Positions 7,279 to 16,070 of a stretch of 34,905 bases of DNA are shown here, piece by piece; positions within the stretch are counted from its first letter, which is position 1; the number at the start of each line of letters is the position of its first letter. Location: NCBI GenBank assembly GCA_003648455.1, contig QMPG01000002.1:1-34905 (forward strand), written 5' to 3'. Source of the stretch: Bacteroidota bacterium (lineage in GTDB: Bacteria > Bacteroidota > Bacteroidia > Bacteroidales > B39-G9). The notes below the pieces were generated by a model. That model ran no database searches. It was not told the DNA's origin and saw nothing but the letters and a program-made list of their open reading frames with translations. Both the position numbers and the translations under genes were made by a program.

Positions 7279-8397
7279 ATGGGGAAACTTAAAATATTAG
7301 TTGTTGACGATGAACCGGGTATATGTTCAGGCGTAAAACGTATTCTTTCTAATTTTACTGTTACCTATCCTTTTATGGAAGAGAATATCGAATTCGAAGT
7401 CGACGATGTTTTAACAGGAGAAGAAGCTTGGGATATAATTACAACTAAACCGCCTGATATTTTACTTTTAGATAATAAACTTCCCGGCATTAGCGGTGTT
7501 GAAATATTAGAAAAAATTACAAAAGAACACATTAATGCTTTGGTAATAATGATTACTTCGCATGCTTCAATTGACATTGCTGTTAAAGCAACTGCAAACG
7601 GAGCTTTTGATTTTGTACCAAAACCTTTTACTCCTCAAGAACTAAAATCATCGGTCGAAAATATCGCCAAACATATTTATCTTAAAAAAATGACAAAGCA
7701 AATGAAAGTTGAAGGCAAGCAAATACGCTTTCAATTTTTATCTGTATTGTCACACGAATTAAAAGCACCAATTAATGCTATTGAAGGTTATTTAAAGATA
7801 ATTAAAGGAAAACAAATAGGCGATAATCTTGAAGATTATATTCCTATGATTGATCGCTCTCTTGCACGAATTAATGGTATGAGAAACTTAATTATGGATT
7901 TGTTGGATCTTACTCACATTGAAGCAGGTAAGAAAAAGAGAGAATTAAAACCCGTAAATATTACTAAAACAGCACAAATAGCAATAGATACAATTGAACC
8001 TCTGGCAATTCAGATGGATATAAAAATTCATTTACATGCAGATAATGATTTCATTATTACAGCTGACCCAGAAGAAATTGAAATAATTTTTAATAATCTT
8101 TTATCTAATGCAGTAAAATATAACAAAAAAGGTGGCTCGGTTGATTGCTACATCTCAGAAGAACCTAATTCTATTAGAATCTCTGTTTCAGACACCGGCA
8201 TTGGTATGGAGCAAGAAGATATTCCTAAATTATTTAAAGAATTTGTTAGGTTAAAAAACGAAAAAACACGAAATATTACAGGAACAGGCTTAGGTTTATC
8301 TATTGTTAAAGATATTGTTCAATTATACAATGGTAGTATTGAAGTAAAAAGTAAGCTTGATCAAGGAACAACATTTTCATTATCATTACATAAATAA
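7279..8397 (+). CDS. Soluble receiver-histidine kinase
   Basis: A 372-residue cytoplasmic protein with an N-terminal receiver domain (1-130; pocket D10-D11, phospho-acceptor D65 in LLLDNKLPG, Lys in FVPKPF). A short linker leads to a HisKA dimerisation domain with H159 in SVLSHELKAPINAIEGY, then a HATPase_c domain with the N box NNLLSNAVKYN, G1 DTGIGM and G2 GTGLGLS. There is no transmembrane segment and no PAS or GAF sensor, so its input probably comes through the receiver domain or a protein partner. It lies 11 bases after the stand-alone receiver gene and 24 before rex. It may phosphorylate both receivers. A link to hydrogenase control is inferred from position only. Confidence 0.88.
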   Translation: MGKLKILVVDDEPGICSGVKRILSNFTVTYPFMEENIEFEVDDVLTGEEAWDIITTKPPDILLLDNKLPGISGVEILEKITKEHINALVIMITSHASIDIAVKATANGAFDFVPKPFTPQELKSSVENIAKHIYLKKMTKQMKVEGKQIRFQFLSVLSHELKAPINAIEGYLKIIKGKQIGDNLEDYIPMIDRSLARINGMRNLIMDLLDLTHIEAGKKKRELKPVNITKTAQIAIDTIEPLAIQMDIKIHLHADNDFIITADPEEIEIIFNNLLSNAVKYNKKGGSVDCYISEEPNSIRISVSDTGIGMEQEDIPKLFKEFVRLKNEKTRNITGTGLGLSIVKDIVQLYNGSIEVKSKLDQGTTFSLSLHK

Positions 8398-8421
8398 TAA
8401 TTTAAATTTACAAAAAAAAAA

Positions 8422-9042
8422 ATGCTGCCAGCAAAAACGATAGAAAGACTAAGTCAATATAGAAGAACACTATTGCGAAGCTTAGAAAAAGGTAAATTAC
8501 ATATTTTTTCACATGAATTAGCAGACTTACATAATATTACTGCTGTTCAAGTTCGTAGAGATATTATGCTTATTGGCTATACAGGTCAATTACGCAAAGG
8601 TTACAATATTAAAAAACTTATTGAAGCAATTGGAAAAATAATTGACTCAAAAAACTGTCAAAACATAGCAATAATTGGCATAGGGAATTTAGGGAAAGCT
8701 ATAACATCATACTTCAACGGCAAACGCTCAAATTTAAAAATAACCGTTGCTTTTGATACTAATCCAGATAAAGTTGGGAAAATAATTTCAGGTGTTAAAT
8801 GCTACCACATTAACGATTTAATTGAAATAATAAAAGAGCAAGATATCAGTATTGGAATTATTACAACTCCGCCTGACAATGCAGTTGATATTGCCGAAAA
8901 ACTTACTATGGCAGGAATTAAAGGAATTCTAAACTTTACTACAACTCCAATTAACGTTTCGCCAAATGTTTGTTTAGAAGAATATGACATGGTTACATCA
9001 ATTGAAAAATTATCATACTTTATCAAAAATAAAAACGTATAA
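8422..9042 (+). CDS. rex: Redox-sensing transcriptional repressor Rex
   Basis: A 206-residue Rex-family protein. The N-terminal winged helix (1-80) contains LADLHNITAVQVRRDIMLIG, the Rex DNA-recognition segment. The Rossmann domain starts at about 82 with IAIIGIGNLGKAI, the NAD(H) fingerprint, and the C-terminal helix used for domain swapping is present. Rex binds operators when NADH/NAD+ is low and is released by NADH. The two sites upstream of hydC match its consensus, so the gene probably controls its own operon and the hydrogenase. This makes sense, because the hydrogenase would be induced when NADH accumulates. It is 24 bases after the kinase gene. The length is near the family norm (about 205-215). 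Confidence 0.93.
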   Translation: MLPAKTIERLSQYRRTLLRSLEKGKLHIFSHELADLHNITAVQVRRDIMLIGYTGQLRKGYNIKKLIEAIGKIIDSKNCQNIAIIGIGNLGKAITSYFNGKRSNLKITVAFDTNPDKVGKIISGVKCYHINDLIEIIKEQDISIGIITTPPDNAVDIAEKLTMAGIKGILNFTTTPINVSPNVCLEEYDMVTSIEKLSYFIKNKNV

Positions 9043-9103
9043 TCTTTCAATTAAAGATATTTATATCTGTTTTTTTAATTAATTTTGTTGCTTTTTAATA
9101 GAC

Positions 9104-10462
9104 ATGGTACTAAGCAAAAATAGAATGTTTTATGAAATAGGCAGTTTAACTGATGCCGGAAAAGTAAAAGAGCATAATAAAGATTCTCTTATTGATTTCA
9201 AAATTAATAACGGTCATGTATTTGTTGTATGTGATGGTATTGACGGTAAAGAAGGTGGAGGAGCAATTGCATCAAAAATTGCAATTAACAGTATCAAGCA
9301 ATACTTTGTAAATAAAAATTATACCGATATTTCTAAAGCTCTCACAAATGCAATAATCTTTGCCAATTACGAAATATATAAGCAAGCACAAAATCATATC
9401 AAATATTACGACATGGCAACCTCAATGGTTGTGGTAATTTTTTTTAAAGACAAAATTTATTATGCTTATATTGGAAACAGCAGATTATACATATTAAGAA
9501 ACAATCATTTACAAAAACTCACAAAAGATCATACTGTTGTTCAAAATCTTATTGACAAAGGTGAAATTACAGAAAAGGAAGCAAAAAATCACCCTGATAA
9601 AAATAAACCTTTCAACGTTCTGGGAATAAAAAAAGATGTAAAATTTGGTATTTGTAAACAAGCTATAAAAATTGAAAATGAAGATTTATTATTATTATGT
9701 TCAGATGGCTTAACAAACATGATGAATGATGATGAAATTCTGGAAATAATTAATGATAAAAACTCTTCTGTTAAGCATAAAGCACTTAATCTTATTAACA
9801 AAGCTAATGATAATGGAGGAAACGATAATACAACAGTTCAATTAATTCGTTTTTTCGATAGCTCATCGCAAAAGCACATTGAATTAGACGAAAACAATAA
9901 ATATTCAAGCAAATCATATAAAAAATATATTGTTGGAATAATAATAACTATAGCTGTAATTTTGGGAGGATACTTCATTATTGATAATTTTATTCTAAAC
10001 AGAGATGAAACAGAAATAACATCAATGTTAAAAACAAATAATAAAAGATTTTTAACATCAAATATTGCTAATAAGACAAAAGAAACTTCCGATTCAATTA
10101 TAAAACCAACAAACACAAACAAAAAAATAATTACTAAAAATAACAATAAAACAAAATCAGAACCCTATAAATTAAAATACACACTTCAAGAAGGAGATAA
10201 TTTTTATCGTTTAAGCTTACGATTTAATGTTACAGTAAATCAATTAGAAAAAATAAATTCAATTAAAGCAATTCATTTACAAGCACATCAAAAAGTTATT
10301 ATTCCAATAACTGCTGTACATACCATAAAAAATGGCGAAACTTTATCTTCCATTTCAAACAAATACAATATTGACCAAAAATTAATATTAAAAGCAAATA
10401 AATTAAGAAATAATAAAAACTTAAAAATTGGAACAAAACTTTACATACCTTTAAAACAATAA
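9104..10462 (+). CDS. PP2C-type Ser/Thr phosphatase with one membrane span and two LysM domains
   Basis: A 452-residue protein with a complete PP2C domain at 10-250: HNKDS (N25, D27), VVCDGIDG (D44), GNSRLYILRNNHL, LLLCSDGLTNMM and GGNDNTTVQL. The metal-binding acidic residues expected of an active enzyme are all there. One transmembrane segment follows at about 272-292 (YIVGIIITIAVILGGYFII), then a Lys/Asn/Thr-rich linker, then LysM domains at about 359-401 and 405-450. The topology would put the phosphatase in the cytoplasm and the peptidoglycan-binding LysM pair in the periplasm. It is 61 bases after rex and 22 bases before the selenium gene. TAATTTTG at 9080-9087 could be a separate -7 box. 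No partner Ser/Thr kinase is visible, so the substrate is unknown. Confidence 0.88.
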   Translation: MVLSKNRMFYEIGSLTDAGKVKEHNKDSLIDFKINNGHVFVVCDGIDGKEGGGAIASKIAINSIKQYFVNKNYTDISKALTNAIIFANYEIYKQAQNHIKYYDMATSMVVVIFFKDKIYYAYIGNSRLYILRNNHLQKLTKDHTVVQNLIDKGEITEKEAKNHPDKNKPFNVLGIKKDVKFGICKQAIKIENEDLLLLCSDGLTNMMNDDEILEIINDKNSSVKHKALNLINKANDNGGNDNTTVQLIRFFDSSSQKHIELDENNKYSSKSYKKYIVGIIITIAVILGGYFIIDNFILNRDETEITSMLKTNNKRFLTSNIANKTKETSDSIIKPTNTNKKIITKNNNKTKSEPYKLKYTLQEGDNFYRLSLRFNVTVNQLEKINSIKAIHLQAHQKVIIPITAVHTIKNGETLSSISNKYNIDQKLILKANKLRNNKNLKIGTKLYIPLKQ

Positions 10463-10484
10463 AATATTATAATTTCCCATATAA

Positions 10485-12698
10485 ATGAACACTCCCATAT
10501 ATTTAGATTACAATGCAACAACTCCTATTGATTCGGAAGTTGCCGATGAGATGAAACCTTTTTTAGCTGATTACTTTGGTAATCCGTCAAGCTCTCATTC
10601 ATTTGGAATTAAAACAAAAATAGCTGTCGAAAATGCAAGGAAACAACTTGCAGAGCTTATAAATTGTAATAGCTCTGAAATTATTTTTACAAGTGGTGGT
10701 ACAGAAGCAAACAATTATGCTATTAAAGGTATTTCCTTTGCCAACAAACATAGAGGGAATCATATTATAACAACACAAATAGAGCACCCTGCTGTTATTG
10801 AAGTTTGTAAATATCTTGAGAAAACCGGTTTTTCTGTCACCTACTTACCTGTTGACGAATTTGGACTTGTTAATGTTAATGATATTAAAAAAGCAATAAG
10901 TTCTAAAACAATTCTCATAACAGTAATGCATGCAAATAACGAGGTAGGAACAATTCAGCCTGTTTCTGAAATTGCAGCACTTGCAAAACAAAACAATATT
11001 ATTTTCCATAGCGATGCAGCCCAATCAATTGGAAAAATTAAAATTGATGTGCAAAAAATGGGTGTTGACTTAATGTCGATTGCAGGACATAAATTTTATG
11101 CACCAAAAGGAATTGGAGCTCTTTATATTAAGCAGGGAGTTAAACTCGAAAAACTAATTCATGGTGCAAATCACGAACAAAATTTAAGAGCAGGAACCGA
11201 AAATGTACTCGAAATAGTTGGTATTGGAAAAGCTGCCGAAATAGCAAAACGAAATTTTGAAAATAATTTCTCACATATGAAAACTCTGCGAGACAAATTA
11301 TTTGATGGTTTAAAAAATGATATTCAAAACATTAAACTTAACGGTCATCCAACAAAACGTTTACCAAACACTCTTAGCGTAAGTTTTCCAAATATTGAAG
11401 CAAACACTCTTTTATCTGAAATCTCCGAACAAGTTGCAGCCTCAGCAGGTGCCGCTTGTCACACAGATGATATTGCTGTTTCTGCAACACTGGAAGCTAT
11501 GAAAATTCCCATAAAATATGCTATGGGTACAATTCGCTTTTCAACAGGGAAAAACCTGAAATCTAAAGATATTGATAAAGCAATAAATATAACTACAAAA
11601 GCAGTTAAAAGATTAAGTCCAACTCAAAATCCAATTAATATGAATTTAGAAGAAAAAGAAATTAAACTAACACAATACGCTCAAGGCATGGGGTGTGCTT
11701 GTAAAATTCGCCCTCAAGAATTAGAAAAAATTCTTAAAAAATTACCGGTCATCACAAACCCAAACATTTTAGTTGGAACAGATACAACTGACGATGCTGC
11801 TATATACAAAATTGATGATGAAAAAGCAGTAGTACAAACAGTTGATTTCTTCTCCCCCATTGTTGATGACCCATATTCATTTGGAGCAATATCTGCGGCA
11901 AACTCTATTAGTGACATTTATGCAATGGGAGCAAAGCCATTATTTGCTTTAAATATTGTCGGTTTCCCTACAAAAAGACTGCCTATGAGTGTTCTCGAAG
12001 AAATACTTAAAGGAGCTCAGGATAAAGCCCAAGAAGCTGGAATTTATATACTTGGCGGGCATAGTGTTGACGATACAGAACCAAAATACGGAATGACTGT
12101 TACCGGAATTATTAATATTAAAGATATTCTTACAAATGCAAATGCAAAACCGGGCGATGCAATAATACTTACAAAACCAATTGGTACAGGAATTATTAGT
12201 AATGCAACTAAACGAGGATTAGCTGATGAAGAAACAAAAAAAGAAGCAATCGATACTATGAGTCAGTTAAACAAATATGCAGCAGATGTTATGAACGAAT
12301 TTCCTGTAAATTCTTGTACAGACGTTACCGGCTTTGGTCTACTTGGACACTTAAGCGAAATGACAAAATCGAGCAAAATTAATGCTGAAGTATTTTTTGA
12401 AAATGTTCCTTTGTTAAAAAATGTATGGGATTATGCTGTATCTAACTTAATTCCCGGAGGTTCAATAAATAATCTCGAGTATGTTAAAGATTATGTAGTT
12501 TGGAATGATGACATAACAGAAACTAAAAAAAATGTTCTCTGTGATGCACAAACATCAGGAGGTTTATTAATATCATTGCCTCTTGAATATAAAAATAAAA
12601 TTATTGATAAGTTACATTCTTCAGGATTAATTAGAGCTTCTCACATAGGAAATTTCTTAAATAAAGGTCGTGGTGAAATATTTGTTAAAAATAATTGA
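10485..12698 (+). CDS. selD: Cysteine desulfurase (NifS-like) - selenide, water dikinase (SelD) fusion
   Basis: A 737-residue two-domain enzyme. Residues 1-380 are a class V PLP enzyme of the NifS/IscS type: H101 in EHPAV, the PLP lysine K203 in SIAGHKFYAPKG, and the mobile-loop cysteine C325 in SAGAACHT. Residues 395-737 are SelD, with LTQYAQGMGCACKIRP (C404 and K407, equivalent to C17 and K20 of Escherichia coli SelD), the metal/ATP-binding TDDAAIY, QTVDFFSPIVDDPY, and GGHSVDDTEPKYGMTVTG. The likely reaction takes selenium from selenocysteine to a persulfide-like selenide on C325, hands it on, and makes selenophosphate with ATP. The fusion would keep toxic selenide bound. SelA, SelB and tRNA-Sec genes are not in the window, so the use (selenocysteine, selenouridine or a Se cofactor) is open. 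Confidence 0.92.
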   Translation: MNTPIYLDYNATTPIDSEVADEMKPFLADYFGNPSSSHSFGIKTKIAVENARKQLAELINCNSSEIIFTSGGTEANNYAIKGISFANKHRGNHIITTQIEHPAVIEVCKYLEKTGFSVTYLPVDEFGLVNVNDIKKAISSKTILITVMHANNEVGTIQPVSEIAALAKQNNIIFHSDAAQSIGKIKIDVQKMGVDLMSIAGHKFYAPKGIGALYIKQGVKLEKLIHGANHEQNLRAGTENVLEIVGIGKAAEIAKRNFENNFSHMKTLRDKLFDGLKNDIQNIKLNGHPTKRLPNTLSVSFPNIEANTLLSEISEQVAASAGAACHTDDIAVSATLEAMKIPIKYAMGTIRFSTGKNLKSKDIDKAINITTKAVKRLSPTQNPINMNLEEKEIKLTQYAQGMGCACKIRPQELEKILKKLPVITNPNILVGTDTTDDAAIYKIDDEKAVVQTVDFFSPIVDDPYSFGAISAANSISDIYAMGAKPLFALNIVGFPTKRLPMSVLEEILKGAQDKAQEAGIYILGGHSVDDTEPKYGMTVTGIINIKDILTNANAKPGDAIILTKPIGTGIISNATKRGLADEETKKEAIDTMSQLNKYAADVMNEFPVNSCTDVTGFGLLGHLSEMTKSSKINAEVFFENVPLLKNVWDYAVSNLIPGGSINNLEYVKDYVVWNDDITETKKNVLCDAQTSGGLLISLPLEYKNKIIDKLHSSGLIRASHIGNFLNKGRGEIFVKNN

Positions 12699-12728
12699 TT
12701 TAAATGTAAATTGCATTTCTTGTCTTTA

Positions 12729-12764
12729 TTTTTGATAAGAGCAATCTTTTTTTTGATAAAAGCA
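12729..12764. repeat. Short direct repeat with 21-base period upstream of the aminopeptidase
   Basis: TTTTTGATAAGAGCA (12729-12743) and TTTTTGATAAAAGCA (12750-12764) differ at one base and are spaced 21 bases start to start, about two helical turns. They lie between the SelD fusion and the aminopeptidase gene, 79 bases before the latter's ATG. A tandem protein-binding site is possible. The surrounding AT-richness makes chance a real alternative. Confidence 0.35.
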
Positions 12765-12842
12765 TATAATATATATTAATACATTATTAGTTTTATTTTT
12801 TTATTTTTATAATTAAATATAAAATCATAAAATAGAGATTTA

Positions 12843-14627
12843 ATGAACCCAAAAGAAATTATTACAAAAATTCAAGAGCTATTAATTACTAATAATTTAG
12901 ATGCCTATATTATTCCAAGTACAGACCCTCATCAGAGTGAATATGTTGCAAATCATTGGAAAGCTCGCGAATGGGTTTCCGGTTTTACAGGTTCGGCAGG
13001 AACCCTTGTCATAACTAAAGAAATTGCCGGTTTATGGACTGATTCCAGATATTTCCTCCAAGCTGAACAGCAACTAATTGGTTCAGGGATTGAACTCTTT
13101 AAAATGAAAGTTCCTCATTCTCACCCATATATTGATTGGTTAAAAAACAATTTAAAAGAAAACTCCAAAGTAAGCTTCGATGGTAAATTATTCTCTGTAA
13201 GCCTTACAAAAATGATTGAATCATCATTAACAGACTACAATATTAAAATTGAATCAAATCACGATTTTATTAAACCCTTATGGAAAAACAGACCCTCAAT
13301 ACCAACAAATAATATCTTTATTCACGATATTAAATTTGCTGGCAAATCAAGTATTGAAAAAATTTCTCAGGTAAGAAGCATTATGATTGAAAAAAATGTG
13401 ACTTGTCATATTTTGTCTTCACTCGACGATATTGCTTGGCTTTTTAATATTAGAGGAAACGATGTAAAATATAATCCCGTTGTAATAAGTTATGCTTTAA
13501 TTACTTTAGATAATGCTTTTTTATTTATTGATAAAAATTTAGATGATGATATAAAAGAAACTTTTAAAAAAAACAACATAACGATTCTTCCATACAGTAA
13601 AATTAATGATAGAATTAATGAATTCTGCAAAAACCAAACAATTCTATTAAACCCTTCTAAAATAAATAATTGTATTTTCAGATCAATCCCTTCTTCATGT
13701 AAAATTATTGAAGATGTAAATATTACAACCACTCTTAAAGCAACTAAGAATGCTACCGAAATTAATAATATTAAAGAAGTAATGGTGAGAGATGGTGTTG
13801 CATTAACAAAATTCTTTTATTGGTTAGAAAACAATATCTTACAAGAAACAATTACTGAATTATCGGTAGATAAAAAATTACAGTTCTATAGAAGCCAGCA
13901 GAAAAATTTTGTTGGATTAAGTTTTGGAACCATCTCCGCATATAATTCACACGGAGCAATTGTCCATTACGAACCAACTAAAAAAACAGATGTGGAATTA
14001 ATGAAAGAAGGTATTTTCTTAATTGATTCCGGAGGTCAATATCTTGATGGAACAACCGATATCACAAGAACAATATCTCTTGCGAAACCAAAACAAGAAG
14101 CTATTAACAATTTTACTCTTGTACTAAAAGGTCACATAAATATTGCATCTTTAAAATTTCCTTACGGAACGAAAGGATATCAAATTGATATTTTAGCACG
14201 TAAATTTTTATGGGATAATTATAAAAATTATGGTCATGGTACCGGACACGGAGTCGGTTCTTTTTTAAATGTTCATGAAGGACCTCAAGGAATAAGCCCA
14301 AACGCTTCTTCAACATTAAATATAAATTTTGAAGAAGGAATGTTAACATCAAATGAACCGGGCATATACATCGAAAACGAATATGGAATACGTATAGAAA
14401 ATTTAATACTTTGCGAAAAAGATAAAGACACAGAATTTGGTAAATTCATGAAGTTTAACACTGTTTCACTTTGCTATATCGACAAGTCACTAATTAATAT
14501 TGATTTGCTTTCTAAAGATGAAATTAAATGGTTAAACGATTATCATAAAACTGTTTATGAAAAAATATCTCCTTTCTTAAATAATGATGAAAAAGAATGG
14601 TTAAAAGAAAAAACAAAAAGTTTGTAA
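12843..14627 (+). CDS. Xaa-Pro aminopeptidase, M24B family (aminopeptidase P)
   Basis: A 594-residue cytoplasmic aminopeptidase P of the long, three-domain type. Two creatinase-like N-terminal domains (about 1-130 and 155-300) precede the pita-bread catalytic domain (about 310-540) and a C-terminal tail with WLNDYHKTVYEKISPFL. Metal ligands are visible: D395 and D406 in LIDSGGQYLDGTTDITRT, H469 in GTGHGVGSFLNVHEGP, and glutamates in TSNEPGIY and YGIRIENL. It removes N-terminal residues preceding proline. The start begins MNPKEIITKI with no leader. The gene has its own upstream region of 144 bases and is followed after 27 bases by a secreted peptidase gene, probably in the same transcript. Confidence 0.93.
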   Translation: MNPKEIITKIQELLITNNLDAYIIPSTDPHQSEYVANHWKAREWVSGFTGSAGTLVITKEIAGLWTDSRYFLQAEQQLIGSGIELFKMKVPHSHPYIDWLKNNLKENSKVSFDGKLFSVSLTKMIESSLTDYNIKIESNHDFIKPLWKNRPSIPTNNIFIHDIKFAGKSSIEKISQVRSIMIEKNVTCHILSSLDDIAWLFNIRGNDVKYNPVVISYALITLDNAFLFIDKNLDDDIKETFKKNNITILPYSKINDRINEFCKNQTILLNPSKINNCIFRSIPSSCKIIEDVNITTTLKATKNATEINNIKEVMVRDGVALTKFFYWLENNILQETITELSVDKKLQFYRSQQKNFVGLSFGTISAYNSHGAIVHYEPTKKTDVELMKEGIFLIDSGGQYLDGTTDITRTISLAKPKQEAINNFTLVLKGHINIASLKFPYGTKGYQIDILARKFLWDNYKNYGHGTGHGVGSFLNVHEGPQGISPNASSTLNINFEEGMLTSNEPGIYIENEYGIRIENLILCEKDKDTEFGKFMKFNTVSLCYIDKSLINIDLLSKDEIKWLNDYHKTVYEKISPFLNNDEKEWLKEKTKSL

Positions 14628-14654
14628 ATTTTTAAATTAAATTTAATATCTACC

Positions 14655-15989
14655 ATGAAAAAATTGTTAATTGCTATTCCTATAATTCTAATTATTATTA
14701 CCGGATTTATTTTTGATAAAAACAATAACAGATCTTCAACAAACACAAATAATAATGCAACTACCGTTAATTTTGATGATTATTTTATTTCAAAATCATT
14801 GCGGGTTGATTATTTACTTTCAGGGAATGCTAAAGAGGAAAACGTTTCTTTAAACAAATTAAATCAGGAACCATACTGGGGTGGTCCAAAAAAAAATTTA
14901 ATCGATAAATTTAATTATGGAACATATAGAATAAGAGTTCTTGACTCTGTATCAAACAAACTAATCTACTCTTATGGTTTTTGCACTCTTTTTCAAGAAT
15001 GGCAAACAACAGCCGAAGCAAAAAAAATAAAACGTAGCTTTTACCAAACATCAATCTTCCCTTACCCAAAAAAAACTGTTCGTTTTGAAATAGATAAAAG
15101 AGCCTATAAAGATGGTAAATTCTATAAAATATTTGAATTGTATATTAACCCCAATAACTACTTTATAAATAAAGAAAAGCCAAAATACTATAAATCAAAT
15201 AAAATAATTTATTCAGGAGATCCGTCAAATCATGTAGATATAGCATTTGTTGCCGAAGGATATACAAAAGATGAAATGACAAAATTTAACGATGATGTAA
15301 AAAGAATTGCCGGATATTTCTTTAATGCTTCACCCTACAATAAATATAAAGATAGATTTAATATTTATGCAATAGAATCTGCCTCAGAAGAATCCGGAAC
15401 CGACATACCCGGCAAAGGTGTATATAAAAACACAATTATTAATTCAAACTTTTACACATTTGATATTGACCGTTATTTAACAACATTCGACACTAAGTCG
15501 TTTAGAGATATTGCTGCTAATGTTCCTTATGACCAAATTTACATATTAATAAACACTAAAAAATATGGTGGTGGAGGTTTTTATAATCACTACACTGCCT
15601 GCTCATCAGATAACAGGCTTACGCCTTCTGTTTGCATTCATGAATTTGGACATGGTTTTGCCGGATTAGCAGATGAGTATTACACATCAGATGTAGCCTA
15701 CGAAGACTTTTATAATCTCAAGGTAGAACCATGGGAGCCAAACATTACAACCCTAGTTAATTTCAACAGCAAATGGAAAAATATGATTAACAAAAATACT
15801 CCAACTCCCACTCCAAGAACAAATGAATATGAAAATAAAGTTGGCGTTTTTGAAGGCGGTGGATATGTAGCAAAAGGTGTTTACAGCCCTTATCAAAATT
15901 GCAGAATGAAATCAAATCAGGCAGAATTATGCCCTGTTTGTCAACAAGCTATTTCTAAAATGATTGAATTTGTTTGTGATAAACAATAA
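14655..15989 (+). CDS. Secreted M64 (IgA peptidase-type) metallopeptidase
   Basis: A 444-residue protein with a hydrophobic N-terminal segment (LLIAIPIILIIITGFIF, about 4-20) acting as signal peptide or membrane anchor. A beta-rich N-terminal domain (about 40-165) is followed by the catalytic domain. Its zinc motif HEFGHGFAGLADEYY begins at H329, giving H329, E330 and H333, with the Asp and Glu of the LADEY segment next. The sequence VDIAFVAEGYTKDEM at about 194-208 is characteristic of M64 peptidases in Bacteroidota. It probably acts in the periplasm or outside the cell. The substrate is unknown, and IgA cleavage should not be assumed. It lies 27 bases after the aminopeptidase gene and ends before a strong terminator. 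Confidence 0.88.
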   Translation: MKKLLIAIPIILIIITGFIFDKNNNRSSTNTNNNATTVNFDDYFISKSLRVDYLLSGNAKEENVSLNKLNQEPYWGGPKKNLIDKFNYGTYRIRVLDSVSNKLIYSYGFCTLFQEWQTTAEAKKIKRSFYQTSIFPYPKKTVRFEIDKRAYKDGKFYKIFELYINPNNYFINKEKPKYYKSNKIIYSGDPSNHVDIAFVAEGYTKDEMTKFNDDVKRIAGYFFNASPYNKYKDRFNIYAIESASEESGTDIPGKGVYKNTIINSNFYTFDIDRYLTTFDTKSFRDIAANVPYDQIYILINTKKYGGGGFYNHYTACSSDNRLTPSVCIHEFGHGFAGLADEYYTSDVAYEDFYNLKVEPWEPNITTLVNFNSKWKNMINKNTPTPTPRTNEYENKVGVFEGGGYVAKGVYSPYQNCRMKSNQAELCPVCQQAISKMIEFVCDKQ

Positions 15990-16013
15990 TTACAATTAAA
16001 TTTTTATTTGATA

Positions 16014-16045
16014 AAAAAAGGAGAAATAAATATTTCTCCTTTTTT
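16014..16045. terminator. Bidirectional intrinsic terminator
   Basis: AAAAAAGGAGAAATA (16014-16028) and TATTTCTCCTTTTTT (16031-16045) form a perfect 15-bp inverted repeat with A- and T-runs at the outer ends. It therefore reads as a terminator on both strands. It sits between the convergent M64 peptidase gene and korB. Confidence 0.88.
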
Positions 16046-16070
16046 GATATATATGGTTTGTAAAACTAGA

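Noticed and set aside
10485..12698. SelD as a selenoprotein or a frameshifted pair of genes
   Set aside because: The active-site position is a TGT cysteine codon, not TGA, and the reading frame is continuous through the linker, so it is a true fusion.
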